A DNA stretch of 64,000 nt from Flavobacterium sp. xlx-214 (GCF_013874595.1 NZ_CP059431.1:1116001-1180000); one strand, 5' to 3'; shown: positions 44,178 through 53,337, counted from the first letter of the stretch. Notes: generated by a model not told the origin, from the sequence alone. Made by a program: numbers and translations.

Positions 44178-46229
44178 TTACCAAATCTTAACTCGATTTT
44201 CTGGTTTAATGTATAACTTGTTTTCTGGTTTAACATTAAAAGCTTCGTACCAAGCGTCTAAGTTTTGCAACGGAACATACGAACGATAAATTCCTGGAGC
44301 ATGAGGATCAGTTTTTACTTGATTCTTTACGTATTCATCACGCGATTTTGTTCTCCAAACGGTTGCCCATGAAATAAAGAAGCGTTGTTCTGGTGTAAAT
44401 CCATCAATTTTTTCTTGTGGATGTTTCGCTAAATATAACTGTAAACCGTCATAAGCAGCAGTAATTCCACCTAAATCGCCAATGTTTTCACCTAAAGTAA
44501 AATCTCCATCAACATAAATACCGCTAAAAGGTTGTAAGGCGCTATACTGCGCTGCCAACGATTTTCCTAGTTTTGTAAACTGCGTTAAATCGCTTGCTTG
44601 CCACCAATCAACTAAATTTCCTTCGGCATTGTAACGCGCTCCAGAATCATCAAAACCATGTGAAATTTCGTGACCAATAACGGCACCAATTCCACCATAA
44701 TTAACCGCTTCATCAGCTTTGTAATCATAGAAAGGTGGTTGTAAAATAGCTGCTGGGAAAACAATTTCGTTGTACGATGGGTTGTAATACGCATTTACCA
44801 TTTGTGGTGGCATACCCCATTTGGTTTTATCAACAGGTTTTCCGTAATCGTCGAAATTCTTTTGAATTCCCCAAGCCGTTACAGCTTTCATATTATCGTA
44901 ATATGTACCTTTTTCTTCAGGACTCTTAATGGTTAATTTTGAGTAATCTTCCCACTTATCAGGATATCCAATTTTAATGCTCAATTTAGCTAATTTATCC
45001 AAAGCTCCCTGACGTGTTGCAGGTGCCATCCAAGGTAATTTCTTGATACGATTTTCGTAAGCTTTCACCACATTTTCAATCATTTCCTTAGCTTTCTGTT
45101 TTGCTTCAGCAGGAAATCTTTTTTCTACATATATCTTCCCTAAAGCTTCGCCTAACGTATTGTTAACAATACCAACCGCGCGTTCTTCTATAGGACGTTG
45201 TTTTTGTGCACCCGATAAAACTTTACCAAAAAACTCCCAATTTGCTTTTTCTAATGCAGGCGATAAAACCGAAGCCGAACCATTGATTAAGTTCCAAGTT
45301 AAATACGCTTTTACATCTTCTATAGGTGTTTGTTTTAATAAATCGTTCATGCGTGCTAAAGCTTTTGGTTGCGAAACCACTACAGAATCAATATTTTTTA
45401 AACCTGTTTTAGCAAAATAAGCGTCCCAATCAATTGTTGTAGCAATTGTTTTTAATTTACTAACAGGCATTGGGTTGTATGTTTTACGATCGTCGCGCAT
45501 TTCAACACGCGTTAATTCTGCTTCAGAAATTTTTGTTTCGAAAGCTAAAATTTTCGCAGCTTTTGCTTTTGCATCGGCTTCGGTTGATCCAACAGCTTGT
45601 AACATTCTAGCTACATGTTTTTCGTATTTGTTACGTATTTCTGTTGTTTCGGCATCTTTTAATAAATAATAATCGCGCTCACCTAAACCAGTAGTTGTAC
45701 CGTAAATGTAAATGACATTTTTGTTTGAATTGATAGCATCGGCACTTACATAAGTACCAAATAAACCTGTTCCACCTTCAAAAATAGTTGATTGAATTAA
45801 AGTATTTACATCAGCAATGGTTTTAATAGAAGCTATTTTTGCTAAATTTCCTTCAATAGGTTTAATGCCTAAATTGGTACGCGAAACCGTATCTAAATAT
45901 GTTTTGTATACGTTTACTGCTTTGCCTTCATCAGAACTCGACTTTAAATCTTTGTTGTTAGCTGCTTCTTTTAACATGTTTAACACATCTAAATCGGTGT
46001 TTTTAGCTAGCTCGTCAAAACTTCCCCAAGTTGATTTATCAGCAGGAATTTCGGTTTTATCAAACCAAACGCCGTTTACATATCGGTAAAAATCATCACC
46101 CGGATTTACAGTAGTATCCATATATTGTATGGCCAAACCGTGTGGTTGATTATCTGCATCTGCCTTGTCTTTTTTACAAGAAGCTAAAGCTAAAACAGAC
46201 AATAAACTTAATTGTGCTATTTTTTTCAT
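44178..46229 (-). CDS. M13-family metallopeptidase, lipoprotein (PepO-like)
   Basis: The 683-residue neprilysin-like protease has a lipoprotein signal (MKKIAQLSLLSVLALASC, Cys18). The zinc site is GAVIGHEISHGFDDSGARY (HExxH) with the third ligand in GENIGDLGG. The C-terminal part has RSYVPLQNLDAWYEAFNVKP. Substrate-contact NAYYNPSYNEIVFPAAILQP is intact. M13 peptidases cleave short peptides; the lipid anchor places this one in the periplasm or at the outer membrane. It is closely related to the adjacent upstream gene, pointing to tandem duplication. Confidence 0.93.
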   Translation of the reverse strand: MKKIAQLSLLSVLALASCKKDKADADNQPHGLAIQYMDTTVNPGDDFYRYVNGVWFDKTEIPADKSTWGSFDELAKNTDLDVLNMLKEAANNKDLKSSSDEGKAVNVYKTYLDTVSRTNLGIKPIEGNLAKIASIKTIADVNTLIQSTIFEGGTGLFGTYVSADAINSNKNVIYIYGTTTGLGERDYYLLKDAETTEIRNKYEKHVARMLQAVGSTEADAKAKAAKILAFETKISEAELTRVEMRDDRKTYNPMPVSKLKTIATTIDWDAYFAKTGLKNIDSVVVSQPKALARMNDLLKQTPIEDVKAYLTWNLINGSASVLSPALEKANWEFFGKVLSGAQKQRPIEERAVGIVNNTLGEALGKIYVEKRFPAEAKQKAKEMIENVVKAYENRIKKLPWMAPATRQGALDKLAKLSIKIGYPDKWEDYSKLTIKSPEEKGTYYDNMKAVTAWGIQKNFDDYGKPVDKTKWGMPPQMVNAYYNPSYNEIVFPAAILQPPFYDYKADEAVNYGGIGAVIGHEISHGFDDSGARYNAEGNLVDWWQASDLTQFTKLGKSLAAQYSALQPFSGIYVDGDFTLGENIGDLGGITAAYDGLQLYLAKHPQEKIDGFTPEQRFFISWATVWRTKSRDEYVKNQVKTDPHAPGIYRSYVPLQNLDAWYEAFNVKPENKLYIKPENRVKIW

Positions 46230-46263
46230 TCTTTTTAGATTGATTTTGAACTAAATTAGTAAT

Positions 46264-46297
46264 AAAAAAGTCGTAATTGTTACATTACGACTTTTTC
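46264..46297 (-). terminator. intrinsic terminator of the upstream M13 gene
   Basis: AAAAAGTCGTAA (46265-46276) pairs with TTACGACTTTTT (46285-46296), between the two tandem peptidase genes. On the minus strand it follows the stop of the 46305-48356 gene. Confidence 0.75.
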
Positions 46298-46304
46298 TTT
46301 TTTA

Positions 46305-48356
46305 TTACCAAATCTTAACTCGTTTTTCAGGAGCAACATATAATTTATCGCCTGGTTTAATATCAAAGGCTTTGTACCATGAATCTACGTTTTGCAATGG
46401 TACGTATGAACGGTACATTCCCGGTGCATGCGGATCGGTTTTTACTTGATTTTTAATGGCTTCATCACGCATTTTGGTTCTCCAAATGGTTCCCCACGAA
46501 ATAAAGAAACGTTGTTCTGGTGTGTAACCATCAATCAATGCTGGGCGACCTTTATCTTTCATAAACAATTGCAAACCATCATAAGCAGCGTTTACACCAC
46601 CTAAATCGCCAATGTTTTCGCCTAAGGTAAATTTACCATCAACAAAAGTATTAGGAAGTGGTTCTAAAGCAGAATATTGATCAGCCAATGAACCGCCTAA
46701 ACCTGTAAATTGCTTTAAATCGTCTTCTGTCCACCAATTTACCAAGTTACCATCGGCATTGTAACGAGAACCAGAATCATCGAAACCATGAGAAATTTCG
46801 TGACCAATTACAGCTCCAATTCCACCATAATTAACCGCTTCATCTGCTTTATAATCATAGAAAGGAGGTTGTAAAATAGCAGCTGGAAACACAATTTCGT
46901 TGTTGGTTGGGTTAAAATATGCGTTTACCGTTTGTGGCGACATACCCCATTTGGTTTTATCAACCGGTTTGCCGTACTCTGCAATATTTTTAGCAAAGCC
47001 CCAACGTGCCACGTTTTTCATGTTTTCGTAATAGGTACCACCGTTTTCAGGTGCTTTAATATCTAACTTAGAATAATCTTCCCATTTATCAGGATAACCG
47101 ATTTTTACAGTTGATTTACGTAATTTTTCAACGGCACCTTTACGTGTAGCAGGTGTCATCCATGGTAAATTGTTGATGCGATTTTCAAAAGCTAAAAACA
47201 CATAATCAATCATTTCTTTGGCTTTGGCTTTAGCTTCTGGTGGAAATTTTTTCTCTACATATAATTTACCTAAAGCTTCGCCAACTGTTCCGTTTACTAC
47301 TTGTAAAGCGCGCTCTTCAATAGGACGTTGCGCAATAGCACCTGTTAAGGTTTTGCTGTAAAAATCGAAGTTTGCTTCATCAATAGCTGTTGTTAAAACG
47401 CCTGTGTTTTTGTTGATTAACGTCCAACGTAAGTACGCTTTTAACTCATCGATACTAGCAGTTTTAAAAATGTTTTCTAATGTTTCCATGTATTTTGGCA
47501 TTGAAACCACTACATTATCAACGCTTTTTAAACCAGCGGCAGTTAAGTAATTGTTCCAATTTACAGAAGGAGTCAATTTTTGTAACTCGGCAACTGACAT
47601 TGGATTGTAGGTTTTTCTACGATCACGGCGCTCTACACGGTCTAAACGTGCCTCAGCCATTTTGGTTTCTAAAGCAACCACTTGTGTCGCCTGTTTTTGA
47701 GCATCGGTAGCGTTAATGCCTAAAAATTGTAGCATACGCGCCACGTGTGCTTCGTATTTTTGCTTTTTCTCTTTAGAATCGGCATCTTGTGAAACATAAT
47801 AATCACGGTCTGGTAAACCTATGCTTCCAGGAGAGATGTTTACTACGTTTTTGTTAGAATCCATGGCATCAGCATATACATACATACCAAAAAATCCTAA
47901 ACCACCTTCGGGCATTTGTTTGGTTAGTAAAGCAACCACATCGTTTACATTTTTAACCTTATTAACATCATCTAAAACAGATTGAATAGGTTTAATGCCT
48001 AATTTATTACGTGTGTCTAAATCTAAATAGGTTTTAAAAACGTTAACCGCTTTCATTTGATCCGATTTTGGATCTAATTTTTTATTGTTTACTGCTTCTT
48101 TTAAAATAGCCAAAGCATCAATATCGGTGTTTTGACGTAGCTCATCAAAGCTTCCCCAACGCGTTCTGTCTGCAGGAATTTCGGTTTTATCAAACCATTC
48201 ACCATTTACAAATCTAAAAAAGTCATCACCCGGTTTCACGTTTTTGTCCATGTATTCTAAATTAATACCATGGTTTTCTTTTGAAGGAGCCTGAGCATTC
48301 ATCGATGAGCAAATCATCAATAACGTAACAGGCAAAAACATAAATTTTTTATTCAT
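46305..48356 (-). CDS. M13-family metallopeptidase, secreted (PepO-like)
   Basis: This protein also has 683 residues, with HEISHGFDDSG, GENIGDLGG and NAYFNPTNNEIVFPAAILQ as in the neighbouring paralogue. It begins with a plain signal peptide (MNKKFMFLPVTLLMICSSMNAQ); the Cys16 context (MICSS) does not form a convincing lipobox, so a soluble periplasmic location is likely. The two proteins align along their whole length with no large gap. Different N-terminal sorting is the main visible difference. A separate terminator lies between the genes, so each may have its own promoter. Confidence 0.93.
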   Translation of the reverse strand: MNKKFMFLPVTLLMICSSMNAQAPSKENHGINLEYMDKNVKPGDDFFRFVNGEWFDKTEIPADRTRWGSFDELRQNTDIDALAILKEAVNNKKLDPKSDQMKAVNVFKTYLDLDTRNKLGIKPIQSVLDDVNKVKNVNDVVALLTKQMPEGGLGFFGMYVYADAMDSNKNVVNISPGSIGLPDRDYYVSQDADSKEKKQKYEAHVARMLQFLGINATDAQKQATQVVALETKMAEARLDRVERRDRRKTYNPMSVAELQKLTPSVNWNNYLTAAGLKSVDNVVVSMPKYMETLENIFKTASIDELKAYLRWTLINKNTGVLTTAIDEANFDFYSKTLTGAIAQRPIEERALQVVNGTVGEALGKLYVEKKFPPEAKAKAKEMIDYVFLAFENRINNLPWMTPATRKGAVEKLRKSTVKIGYPDKWEDYSKLDIKAPENGGTYYENMKNVARWGFAKNIAEYGKPVDKTKWGMSPQTVNAYFNPTNNEIVFPAAILQPPFYDYKADEAVNYGGIGAVIGHEISHGFDDSGSRYNADGNLVNWWTEDDLKQFTGLGGSLADQYSALEPLPNTFVDGKFTLGENIGDLGGVNAAYDGLQLFMKDKGRPALIDGYTPEQRFFISWGTIWRTKMRDEAIKNQVKTDPHAPGMYRSYVPLQNVDSWYKAFDIKPGDKLYVAPEKRVKIW

Positions 48357-48384
48357 CTTTTGTTTAATTATCTGTGTATAGTTA

Positions 48385-48392
48385 CAAAAATA
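48385..48392 (-). promoter_or_regulatory. putative -7 box of the secreted M13 gene
   Basis: The minus strand reads TATTTTTG, a match to TAnnTTTG, 28 bases before the ATG at 48356. No clear -33 element is seen. Confidence 0.4.
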
Positions 48393-48455
48393 GCAACTTA
48401 TACGTTTGCAGCGTAGTTTTATAACATATTTAACCCTTTAGCAGAAAACATTTGG

Positions 48456-48463
48456 TAATTTTG
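48456..48463 (+). promoter_or_regulatory. putative -7 box of the SCO-family gene
   Basis: TAATTTTG matches TAnnTTTG, 15 bases before the ATG at 48479. Confidence 0.4.
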
Positions 48464-48478
48464 CGGAAATTTTTTCTC

Positions 48479-49177
48479 ATGAAAGATCTTTTCTACCGTT
48501 ACCGTTACTTATTTATAACAATGGGCGTAATTTCTGCGGTGATATTAACATTGTTTTATAATGCTTTAAAGCCCGAAAAACAATTGCCTATTTACACACC
48601 TGCAATGGTAAACCCAGAATTGGTTGATAGTTTGGTACAACATCAGAACAATAAAATGAAGCATAAAATTGCCGATTTTTCGTTTCAAAATCAAAATAAT
48701 AAAACCATTACGCAAAACGATTATAAAGATGTTATTTATGTAGCCGATTTCTTTTTTACAACTTGCCCAACTATTTGCCCAATTATGACCGATAATATGA
48801 TGTGGTTGCAAGAACAAATTAAAGATATGCCCGATGTTAAATTATTATCATTTTCTGTTACACCCGATATTGATACACCCGAAGTTTTAAGAAAATATGC
48901 TGACGAAAAAGGCGTGATCGATGCTAAATGGAATATGGTTACAGGCAATCAAAAAGATATTTATTACTTAGCAAGACAATCGTTTTTAGCAGTAAAAACA
49001 GGAACTATTGGTGAGTTATATGATATGGTACATACCGAAAATTTTATTTTGGTTGATAAAAAAGGACGTATTCGCGGGTTTTATGATGGCACCAATTTAA
49101 AAGAAAATAAAGGTGACGATACTAAAAATGTTACACAACTATTAGAAGATGTAAAATGGCTGCGTAGCAAAAGTTAA
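48479..49177 (+). CDS. SCO1/SenC-family copper/redox protein
   Basis: The product has 232 residues from the ATG at 48479. The longer frame starts upstream at a TTG-type codon before the -7 box. An N-terminal membrane anchor (YLFITMGVISAVILTLFY) is followed by a thioredoxin fold with the copper-binding TTCPTICPIM (CxxxC) and the downstream His in DMVHTENFILVDKKGRIRG. SCO proteins deliver copper to, or maintain the redox state of, the CuA centre of cytochrome c oxidase. No oxidase gene is nearby. Confidence 0.9.
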   Translation: MKDLFYRYRYLFITMGVISAVILTLFYNALKPEKQLPIYTPAMVNPELVDSLVQHQNNKMKHKIADFSFQNQNNKTITQNDYKDVIYVADFFFTTCPTICPIMTDNMMWLQEQIKDMPDVKLLSFSVTPDIDTPEVLRKYADEKGVIDAKWNMVTGNQKDIYYLARQSFLAVKTGTIGELYDMVHTENFILVDKKGRIRGFYDGTNLKENKGDDTKNVTQLLEDVKWLRSKS

Positions 49178-49247
49178 TTTATTTATAAATTGTTACCTAA
49201 ATGTAAAGGGATGTCTGCTAAAGTTTCGGATATCCTTTTTAAATGCC

Positions 49248-49276
49248 TAGATTTGCAATCTAAATTCAATCTAAAT
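49248..49276 (+). promoter_or_regulatory. feoAB promoter with repeated CAATCTAAAT sites
   Basis: The -7 box TAGATTTG (49248-49255) matches TAnnTTTG. It is part of the 6-3-6 inverted repeat TAGATT-TGC-AATCTA (49248-49262). CAATCTAAAT occurs twice as a direct repeat (49256-49265 and 49267-49276) at an 11-base pitch, about one helical turn. The feoA ATG is at 49285. The sites could bind an iron-responsive repressor. Confidence 0.5.
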
Positions 49277-49284
49277 AAAAAGAT

Positions 49285-49506
49285 ATGACTCTTAATTACT
49301 TAAAAAAGAGCCAAAGAGGAATTATCAAATCCATGAATATGGACGAAGTTCCTTTAAAACTAATTGAAATGGGCTGTTTGCCAGGAAATGAAATTGAAGT
49401 GTTGCAAATTGCGCCTTTACAAGATCCTATTTACTTAAAAGTAAACGATTCGTTTATTAGTATTAGAAAAGAATTAGCACAACAAATTGAAGTGGAACTT
49501 ATATAA
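49285..49506 (+). CDS. feoA: ferrous iron transport protein FeoA
   Basis: The 73-residue SH3-like protein has GIIKSMNMDEVPLKLIEMGC followed by LPGNEIEVLQIAPLQDPIYL, the FeoA signature, and ends with SIRKELAQQIEVEL. FeoA is a small cytoplasmic partner of FeoB thought to modulate GTP-driven Fe(II) uptake. feoB starts six bases after its stop codon. Confidence 0.93.
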   Translation: MTLNYLKKSQRGIIKSMNMDEVPLKLIEMGCLPGNEIEVLQIAPLQDPIYLKVNDSFISIRKELAQQIEVELI

Positions 49507-49512
49507 CATTTA

Positions 49513-51609
49513 ATGAAACATTTAAAAGTAGCGTTAATTGGTAATCCAAATGTAGGTAAAACCTCGGTTTTTAACGCTTTAACAGGTTTAAATCAGCACG
49601 TAGGAAATTATCCAGGAATTACGGTTGAACGCAAAGCAGGTACTAGTATTTTATCAAAAGAGGTAAAAGCAAATATTGTTGATTTACCCGGCGTTTATTC
49701 GATAAATCCTAGTTCTAAAGACGAAGAAATTGCATTGAGCGCTTTGTTTGATGTCGAAAATAAAGATTATCCGGATGTAGTGGTTGTGATTGCAGAAGTT
49801 GAAAATTTAAAACGCAACCTATTATTATTTACGCAAATTAAAGATTTAGGATTTCCAACCATTTTAGCCTTAAATATGGCCGATCAAATGGAGAAAAAAG
49901 GAATTTCTGTTGATGTTAAAGGATTAGAAGAAGCATTGCAAACTAAAATTGTATTGCTTTCGGCTCGTAAAAAAGAAGGAATCGAGAATTTAAAAGAAGC
50001 GATACTTTCTTACGAAAATCTTAATAAAAATTCGATATTCAATTTAAAAACGGTTGATAACGATTATTTTGAGTTGTTGTCGAATTTATCTCCTAATGAA
50101 TCGTTGTATAAAATTTGGTTGTCGCAAACCAAAGTATATCCTTTTATAAAAAGTACAATTGTTTCAAGTGATGCTTCGTTTCAAAAATCAGAAAATGATG
50201 TTAAGAAATTACAACATCGTGAAACCATTAAGCGTTATCAGTTCATCAATGCTGTTTTAAAAGATAATTACACCATTGATACATCAAAAGCAACCGATAT
50301 TCGTATGCGATTTGACCGTATTTTAACGCATAAAGTGTGGGGATATGTCATTTTCTTATTCGTTTTACTACTTATTTACGGATCTATTTTTGAATTAGCT
50401 TCTTATCCTATGGAATTTGTGGATGGTTTGTTCTCAGATTTATCTACTTGGATCAGTGAAAACTTACCCGCAGGAAAATTAACCGAATTAATAGCCAATG
50501 GTATTGTGCCTGGTTTAGGCGGTGTAATGATGTTTGTGCCGCAAATTGCTATTTTGTTCTTTTTAATTTCGATTTTAGAAGAAACAGGCTATATGAGTCG
50601 TGTGGTTTTCTTAATGGATCGATTGATGCGTCCGTTTGGTTTAAGTGGAAAATCGGTTGTGCCATTGGTTTCAGGAACGGCTTGTGCTATTCCGGCGATT
50701 ATGGCGGCACGTAATATCGAAAATCCAAAAGAGCGCTTAATAACCATGTTGGTAACGCCTTTTACAACTTGTTCTGCACGTATTCCGGTGTATATCATTA
50801 TTATATCGTTAATCATTCCCAAAACATATGTACTAGGTTTTATACCGTTGCAAGCTTTGGTTATGACTTTTATGTACATTTTAGGATTTTTGGGCGCTTT
50901 AGGTGCTGGATGGATTTTAAGTAAGTATATTAAAATGGATAGGAAAGCCTACTTTATTATTGAGATGCCTACATACAAAAAGCCTATTTTAAAGAACGTT
51001 TTCTTAAATATGTACGAGAAAGTAGTTTCGTATATTGTAGGTGCGGGTAAAATTATTTTGGCGTTATCAGTGGTAATTTGGTTTTTAGGGTCACACGGAC
51101 CATCATCTACTTTTGGAAAGGCAGAAGAAATTATTACTGAGAAACATAAAAATGATGGTTTAACAAAAGAAGAATTGGCTAATGAAATTTCAGGATATCA
51201 ATTAGAATCGTCTTATATTGGAATGATTGGTACAACTATTGAACCTGTTTTTAGACCTTTAGGATACGATTGGAAAATGAGTATTGCTGTGTTAACATCG
51301 TTTGCGGCGCGTGAGGTTTTTGTTGGAAATCTTGCCACTTTATACAATTTAGGAGAAGATGTTGCTGAGGATGATCAACGAATTGTTGAGCGAATGGCAA
51401 GTGAGAAACGCGAAGATGGATCGGTTATGTTTGATTTTGCTACTGGCGTTTCGTTATTGCTTTTTTATGCTTTTGCCATGCAGTGTTTATCAACCGTTGG
51501 GGTAACTAAGAAGGAAACCAATTCTTGGAAATGGACTGCTTTTCAAATGATTTTTATGACAGGCTTTGCCTATATTGCTGCGTTAATTGCTTATCAAACT
51601 TTAAAATAA
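49513..51609 (+). CDS. feoB: ferrous iron transporter FeoB
   Basis: The 698-residue protein has a G domain with G1 GNPNVGKTSVFNAL (residue 10 onwards), G3 VDLPGVYSINP and G4 NMADQ. A helical GDI-like region comes next, then a transmembrane transporter domain with two Gate motifs (SGTACAIPAIMAARNI followed by ENPKERLITMLVTPFTTC; second at ILEETGYMSRVVFLMDRL/MRPFG). A conserved C-terminal part has AAREVFVGNLATLYNLG. FeoB carries Fe(II) across the inner membrane. It is followed by a 41-residue Cys-rich ORF. Confidence 0.95.
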   Translation: MKHLKVALIGNPNVGKTSVFNALTGLNQHVGNYPGITVERKAGTSILSKEVKANIVDLPGVYSINPSSKDEEIALSALFDVENKDYPDVVVVIAEVENLKRNLLLFTQIKDLGFPTILALNMADQMEKKGISVDVKGLEEALQTKIVLLSARKKEGIENLKEAILSYENLNKNSIFNLKTVDNDYFELLSNLSPNESLYKIWLSQTKVYPFIKSTIVSSDASFQKSENDVKKLQHRETIKRYQFINAVLKDNYTIDTSKATDIRMRFDRILTHKVWGYVIFLFVLLLIYGSIFELASYPMEFVDGLFSDLSTWISENLPAGKLTELIANGIVPGLGGVMMFVPQIAILFFLISILEETGYMSRVVFLMDRLMRPFGLSGKSVVPLVSGTACAIPAIMAARNIENPKERLITMLVTPFTTCSARIPVYIIIISLIIPKTYVLGFIPLQALVMTFMYILGFLGALGAGWILSKYIKMDRKAYFIIEMPTYKKPILKNVFLNMYEKVVSYIVGAGKIILALSVVIWFLGSHGPSSTFGKAEEIITEKHKNDGLTKEELANEISGYQLESSYIGMIGTTIEPVFRPLGYDWKMSIAVLTSFAAREVFVGNLATLYNLGEDVAEDDQRIVERMASEKREDGSVMFDFATGVSLLLFYAFAMQCLSTVGVTKKETNSWKWTAFQMIFMTGFAYIAALIAYQTLK

Positions 51610-51612
51610 ATA

Positions 51613-51738
51613 ATGATGCAAGAAATTATAGTATATGTTGTATTGTTTATAGCCGTTGCTTTTTTACTTAAAAAATTTGTTTTTAAAGGTAAAAAAAAAG
51701 GTAATTGCGGCGATGATACAAACTGTAAATGTGGATAA
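51613..51738 (+). CDS. small FeoB-associated Cys-rich membrane protein
   Basis: Just three bases after feoB an ATG opens a 41-residue frame. One transmembrane helix (IIVYVVLFIAVAFLLKKFVF) is followed by a basic stretch and the Cys-rich tail NCGDDTNCKCG. This layout is that of the FeoB-associated family, which occupies the feoC position in many anaerobes and Bacteroidota. The cysteines may bind iron or a cluster. It is short enough to be missed by length cut-offs. A terminator follows directly. Confidence 0.8.
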   Translation: MMQEIIVYVVLFIAVAFLLKKFVFKGKKKGNCGDDTNCKCG

Positions 51739-51772
51739 AAAAAAAGAACTCAATTTTGAGTTCTTTTTTTTT
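51737..51772. terminator. bidirectional intrinsic terminator
   Basis: GAACTCAA (51746-51753) pairs with TTGAGTTC (51756-51763), with A-run on the left and T-run on the right. It separates the feo operon from the convergent ZIP gene, whose stop codon is at its edge. Confidence 0.8.
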
Positions 51773-52601
51773 ATCCCAATGCTACATCTAGCATCATCAT
51801 TATTATAAAACCACCTACAAATCCTAAAGTGGCAATATCGGTATTATCACCTTGTTGGGTTTCGGGTACTACTTCTTCAATCACAACAAAAATCATTGCT
51901 CCAGCCGCAAATGCTAAGGCATACGGTAGTACAGGTGTAAAAAAACCAACAGCCAAAGCACCAATTACTGCCGAAACAGGTTCTACCAAAGCAGAACTTT
52001 GCCCGTACATAAAACTTTTAGATTTACTCATCCCCATTCTTCGTAGCGGAAAAGAAACCGCCAAACCTTCGGGCATATTCTGCAAACCAATACCAATGGC
52101 TAATGTTAAAGCGCCTGCAATGGTTGCTTCTGGTATACCTGCCGCAACGCCACCAAACAACACCCCAACAGCCAAACCTTCGGGAATATTATGTAATGTA
52201 ATGGCTAAAACAAGCAAAGTGGTTTTTTGCCAAGGCGTTTTTGTTTTCACCCCTTCGGTTTTTGAAATAGGATGATTTAAGTGCAAATGAGGTAATATTT
52301 TATCAAGCCCAAAGAGAAATAAGGCACCTAAAGCAAATCCTACCGATGCTGGAATTACTTTTGTAAAACCTTCACCTGAACTCATTTCGATTGCAGGAGC
52401 TAACAAACTCCAAAAACTGGCTGCAACCATAACACCGCCTGTAAAACCAAGCATGCCATCTAATAATTTTTTATTTGGATTTCGAAAAACAAAAACAGAA
52501 GCTGCTCCTAATGCTGTTAAAAACCATGTAAAAAGTCCTGCGTATAATGCCGCCCATACTGGGTTGATAGACTCAAAATAAGAAACTAATTCATTAAACA
52601 T
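51771..52601 (-). CDS. ZIP-family metal transporter (GufA-like)
   Basis: The 276-residue membrane protein has about eight hydrophobic helices and the two ZIP metal-site motifs LVLAITLHNIPEGLAVGVLF (TM4) and GIGLQNMPEGLAVSFPLRRM (TM5). A His-containing loop (LDKILPHLHLNHP) is before them. This GufA-like branch imports divalent metals such as zinc, iron or manganese. It starts two bases after the DtxR/MntR gene stop, so its transcription is probably controlled with it. Confidence 0.9.
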   Translation of the reverse strand: MFNELVSYFESINPVWAALYAGLFTWFLTALGAASVFVFRNPNKKLLDGMLGFTGGVMVAASFWSLLAPAIEMSSGEGFTKVIPASVGFALGALFLFGLDKILPHLHLNHPISKTEGVKTKTPWQKTTLLVLAITLHNIPEGLAVGVLFGGVAAGIPEATIAGALTLAIGIGLQNMPEGLAVSFPLRRMGMSKSKSFMYGQSSALVEPVSAVIGALAVGFFTPVLPYALAFAAGAMIFVVIEEVVPETQQGDNTDIATLGFVGGFIIMMMLDVALG

Positions 52602-52603
52602 AC

Positions 52604-53260
52604 CTAAACTTTTTTAACGTAAATATTCTGAGTTACCACTTTTGATAATGTAAGTTCCAAGTTTTGAAACAAAATGGTGATGGAATGATCAAAACTTTCA
52701 TGTTTTACCACTTTAAAAGTACTTCCTAACGCAATTTTTTGCCTATCAAGATATTGTAAGAAAGACGATGAAGTATCTTTTACACCCACGCACATATATT
52801 CTTGATTTATTTCGGTTTCAGAAAGAAGTTCTTTTTGACGGTAAGGAATTTCTCCTACAGCATTTGGAATAGGATCGCCGTGCGGATCTTCTTTAGGAAA
52901 ACCTAAAAAAGCATCTAAAGCATTAATTAATTTTTCCGATTTTATATGTTCTAATTCTTCTGCTACATCATGCACCTCGTCCCAATTAAACTCTAGTTTT
53001 TCTACTAAAAAAACCTCCCATAAACGATGTTTTCTAATAATCATTTTAGCTTTGTACAAACCTTCAGCAGTCATAAAAACACCTTTGTATTTTTCGTGAC
53101 GAATAAGGTTTTTATCGTTTAATTTTTTAATCATATCGGTAACAGACGATGCTTTTGTGTCAATTTTCTGAGCAATAGCATTTGTAGAGATTCCTTCATC
53201 TTCTGTTAATGATAAATGATAGATCACTTTTAGGTAATTTTCTTCAGCTTGTGTTAACAT
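52604..53260 (-). CDS. DtxR/MntR-family metal-dependent transcriptional regulator
   Basis: The 218-residue protein has an N-terminal winged helix (AEENYLKVIYHLS, TNAIAQKIDTKASSVTDMIK and KL...LI). A dimerisation/metal domain with HRLWEVFLVEKL and VHDVAEELEHIKSEKLINAL follows, and then GFPKEDPHGDPIP. The C-terminal third is an SH3/FeoA-like domain. His and Glu ligands of the DtxR metal site are present. Whether Mn(II), Fe(II) or another metal is sensed cannot be told. It lies upstream of the ZIP gene and divergent from the TonB-dependent receptor. Confidence 0.9.
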   Translation of the reverse strand: MLTQAEENYLKVIYHLSLTEDEGISTNAIAQKIDTKASSVTDMIKKLNDKNLIRHEKYKGVFMTAEGLYKAKMIIRKHRLWEVFLVEKLEFNWDEVHDVAEELEHIKSEKLINALDAFLGFPKEDPHGDPIPNAVGEIPYRQKELLSETEINQEYMCVGVKDTSSSFLQYLDRQKIALGSTFKVVKHESFDHSITILFQNLELTLSKVVTQNIYVKKV

Positions 53261-53277
53261 CTTTTTCAGATAAAAAT

Positions 53278-53285
53278 CAAAGGTA
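53278..53285 (-). promoter_or_regulatory. putative -7 box of the DtxR/MntR-ZIP operon
   Basis: The minus strand reads TACCTTTG, matching TAnnTTTG, 17 bases before the ATG at 53260. Confidence 0.45.
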
Positions 53286-53337
53286 AATAATTGATTGAAA
53301 AATATCTAATTTTTAGTTTACTTTATTCAAAATATAA

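Noticed and set aside
44612..44794. Frame in the minus strand inside the M13 gene
   Set aside because: It is an out-of-frame reading of the M13 metallopeptidase zinc-site region.
51829..52275. 148-residue plus-strand frame opposite the ZIP transporter
   Set aside because: It is an antisense shadow of the ZIP gene, whose membrane helices and HNIPEG motif are clear on the other strand.
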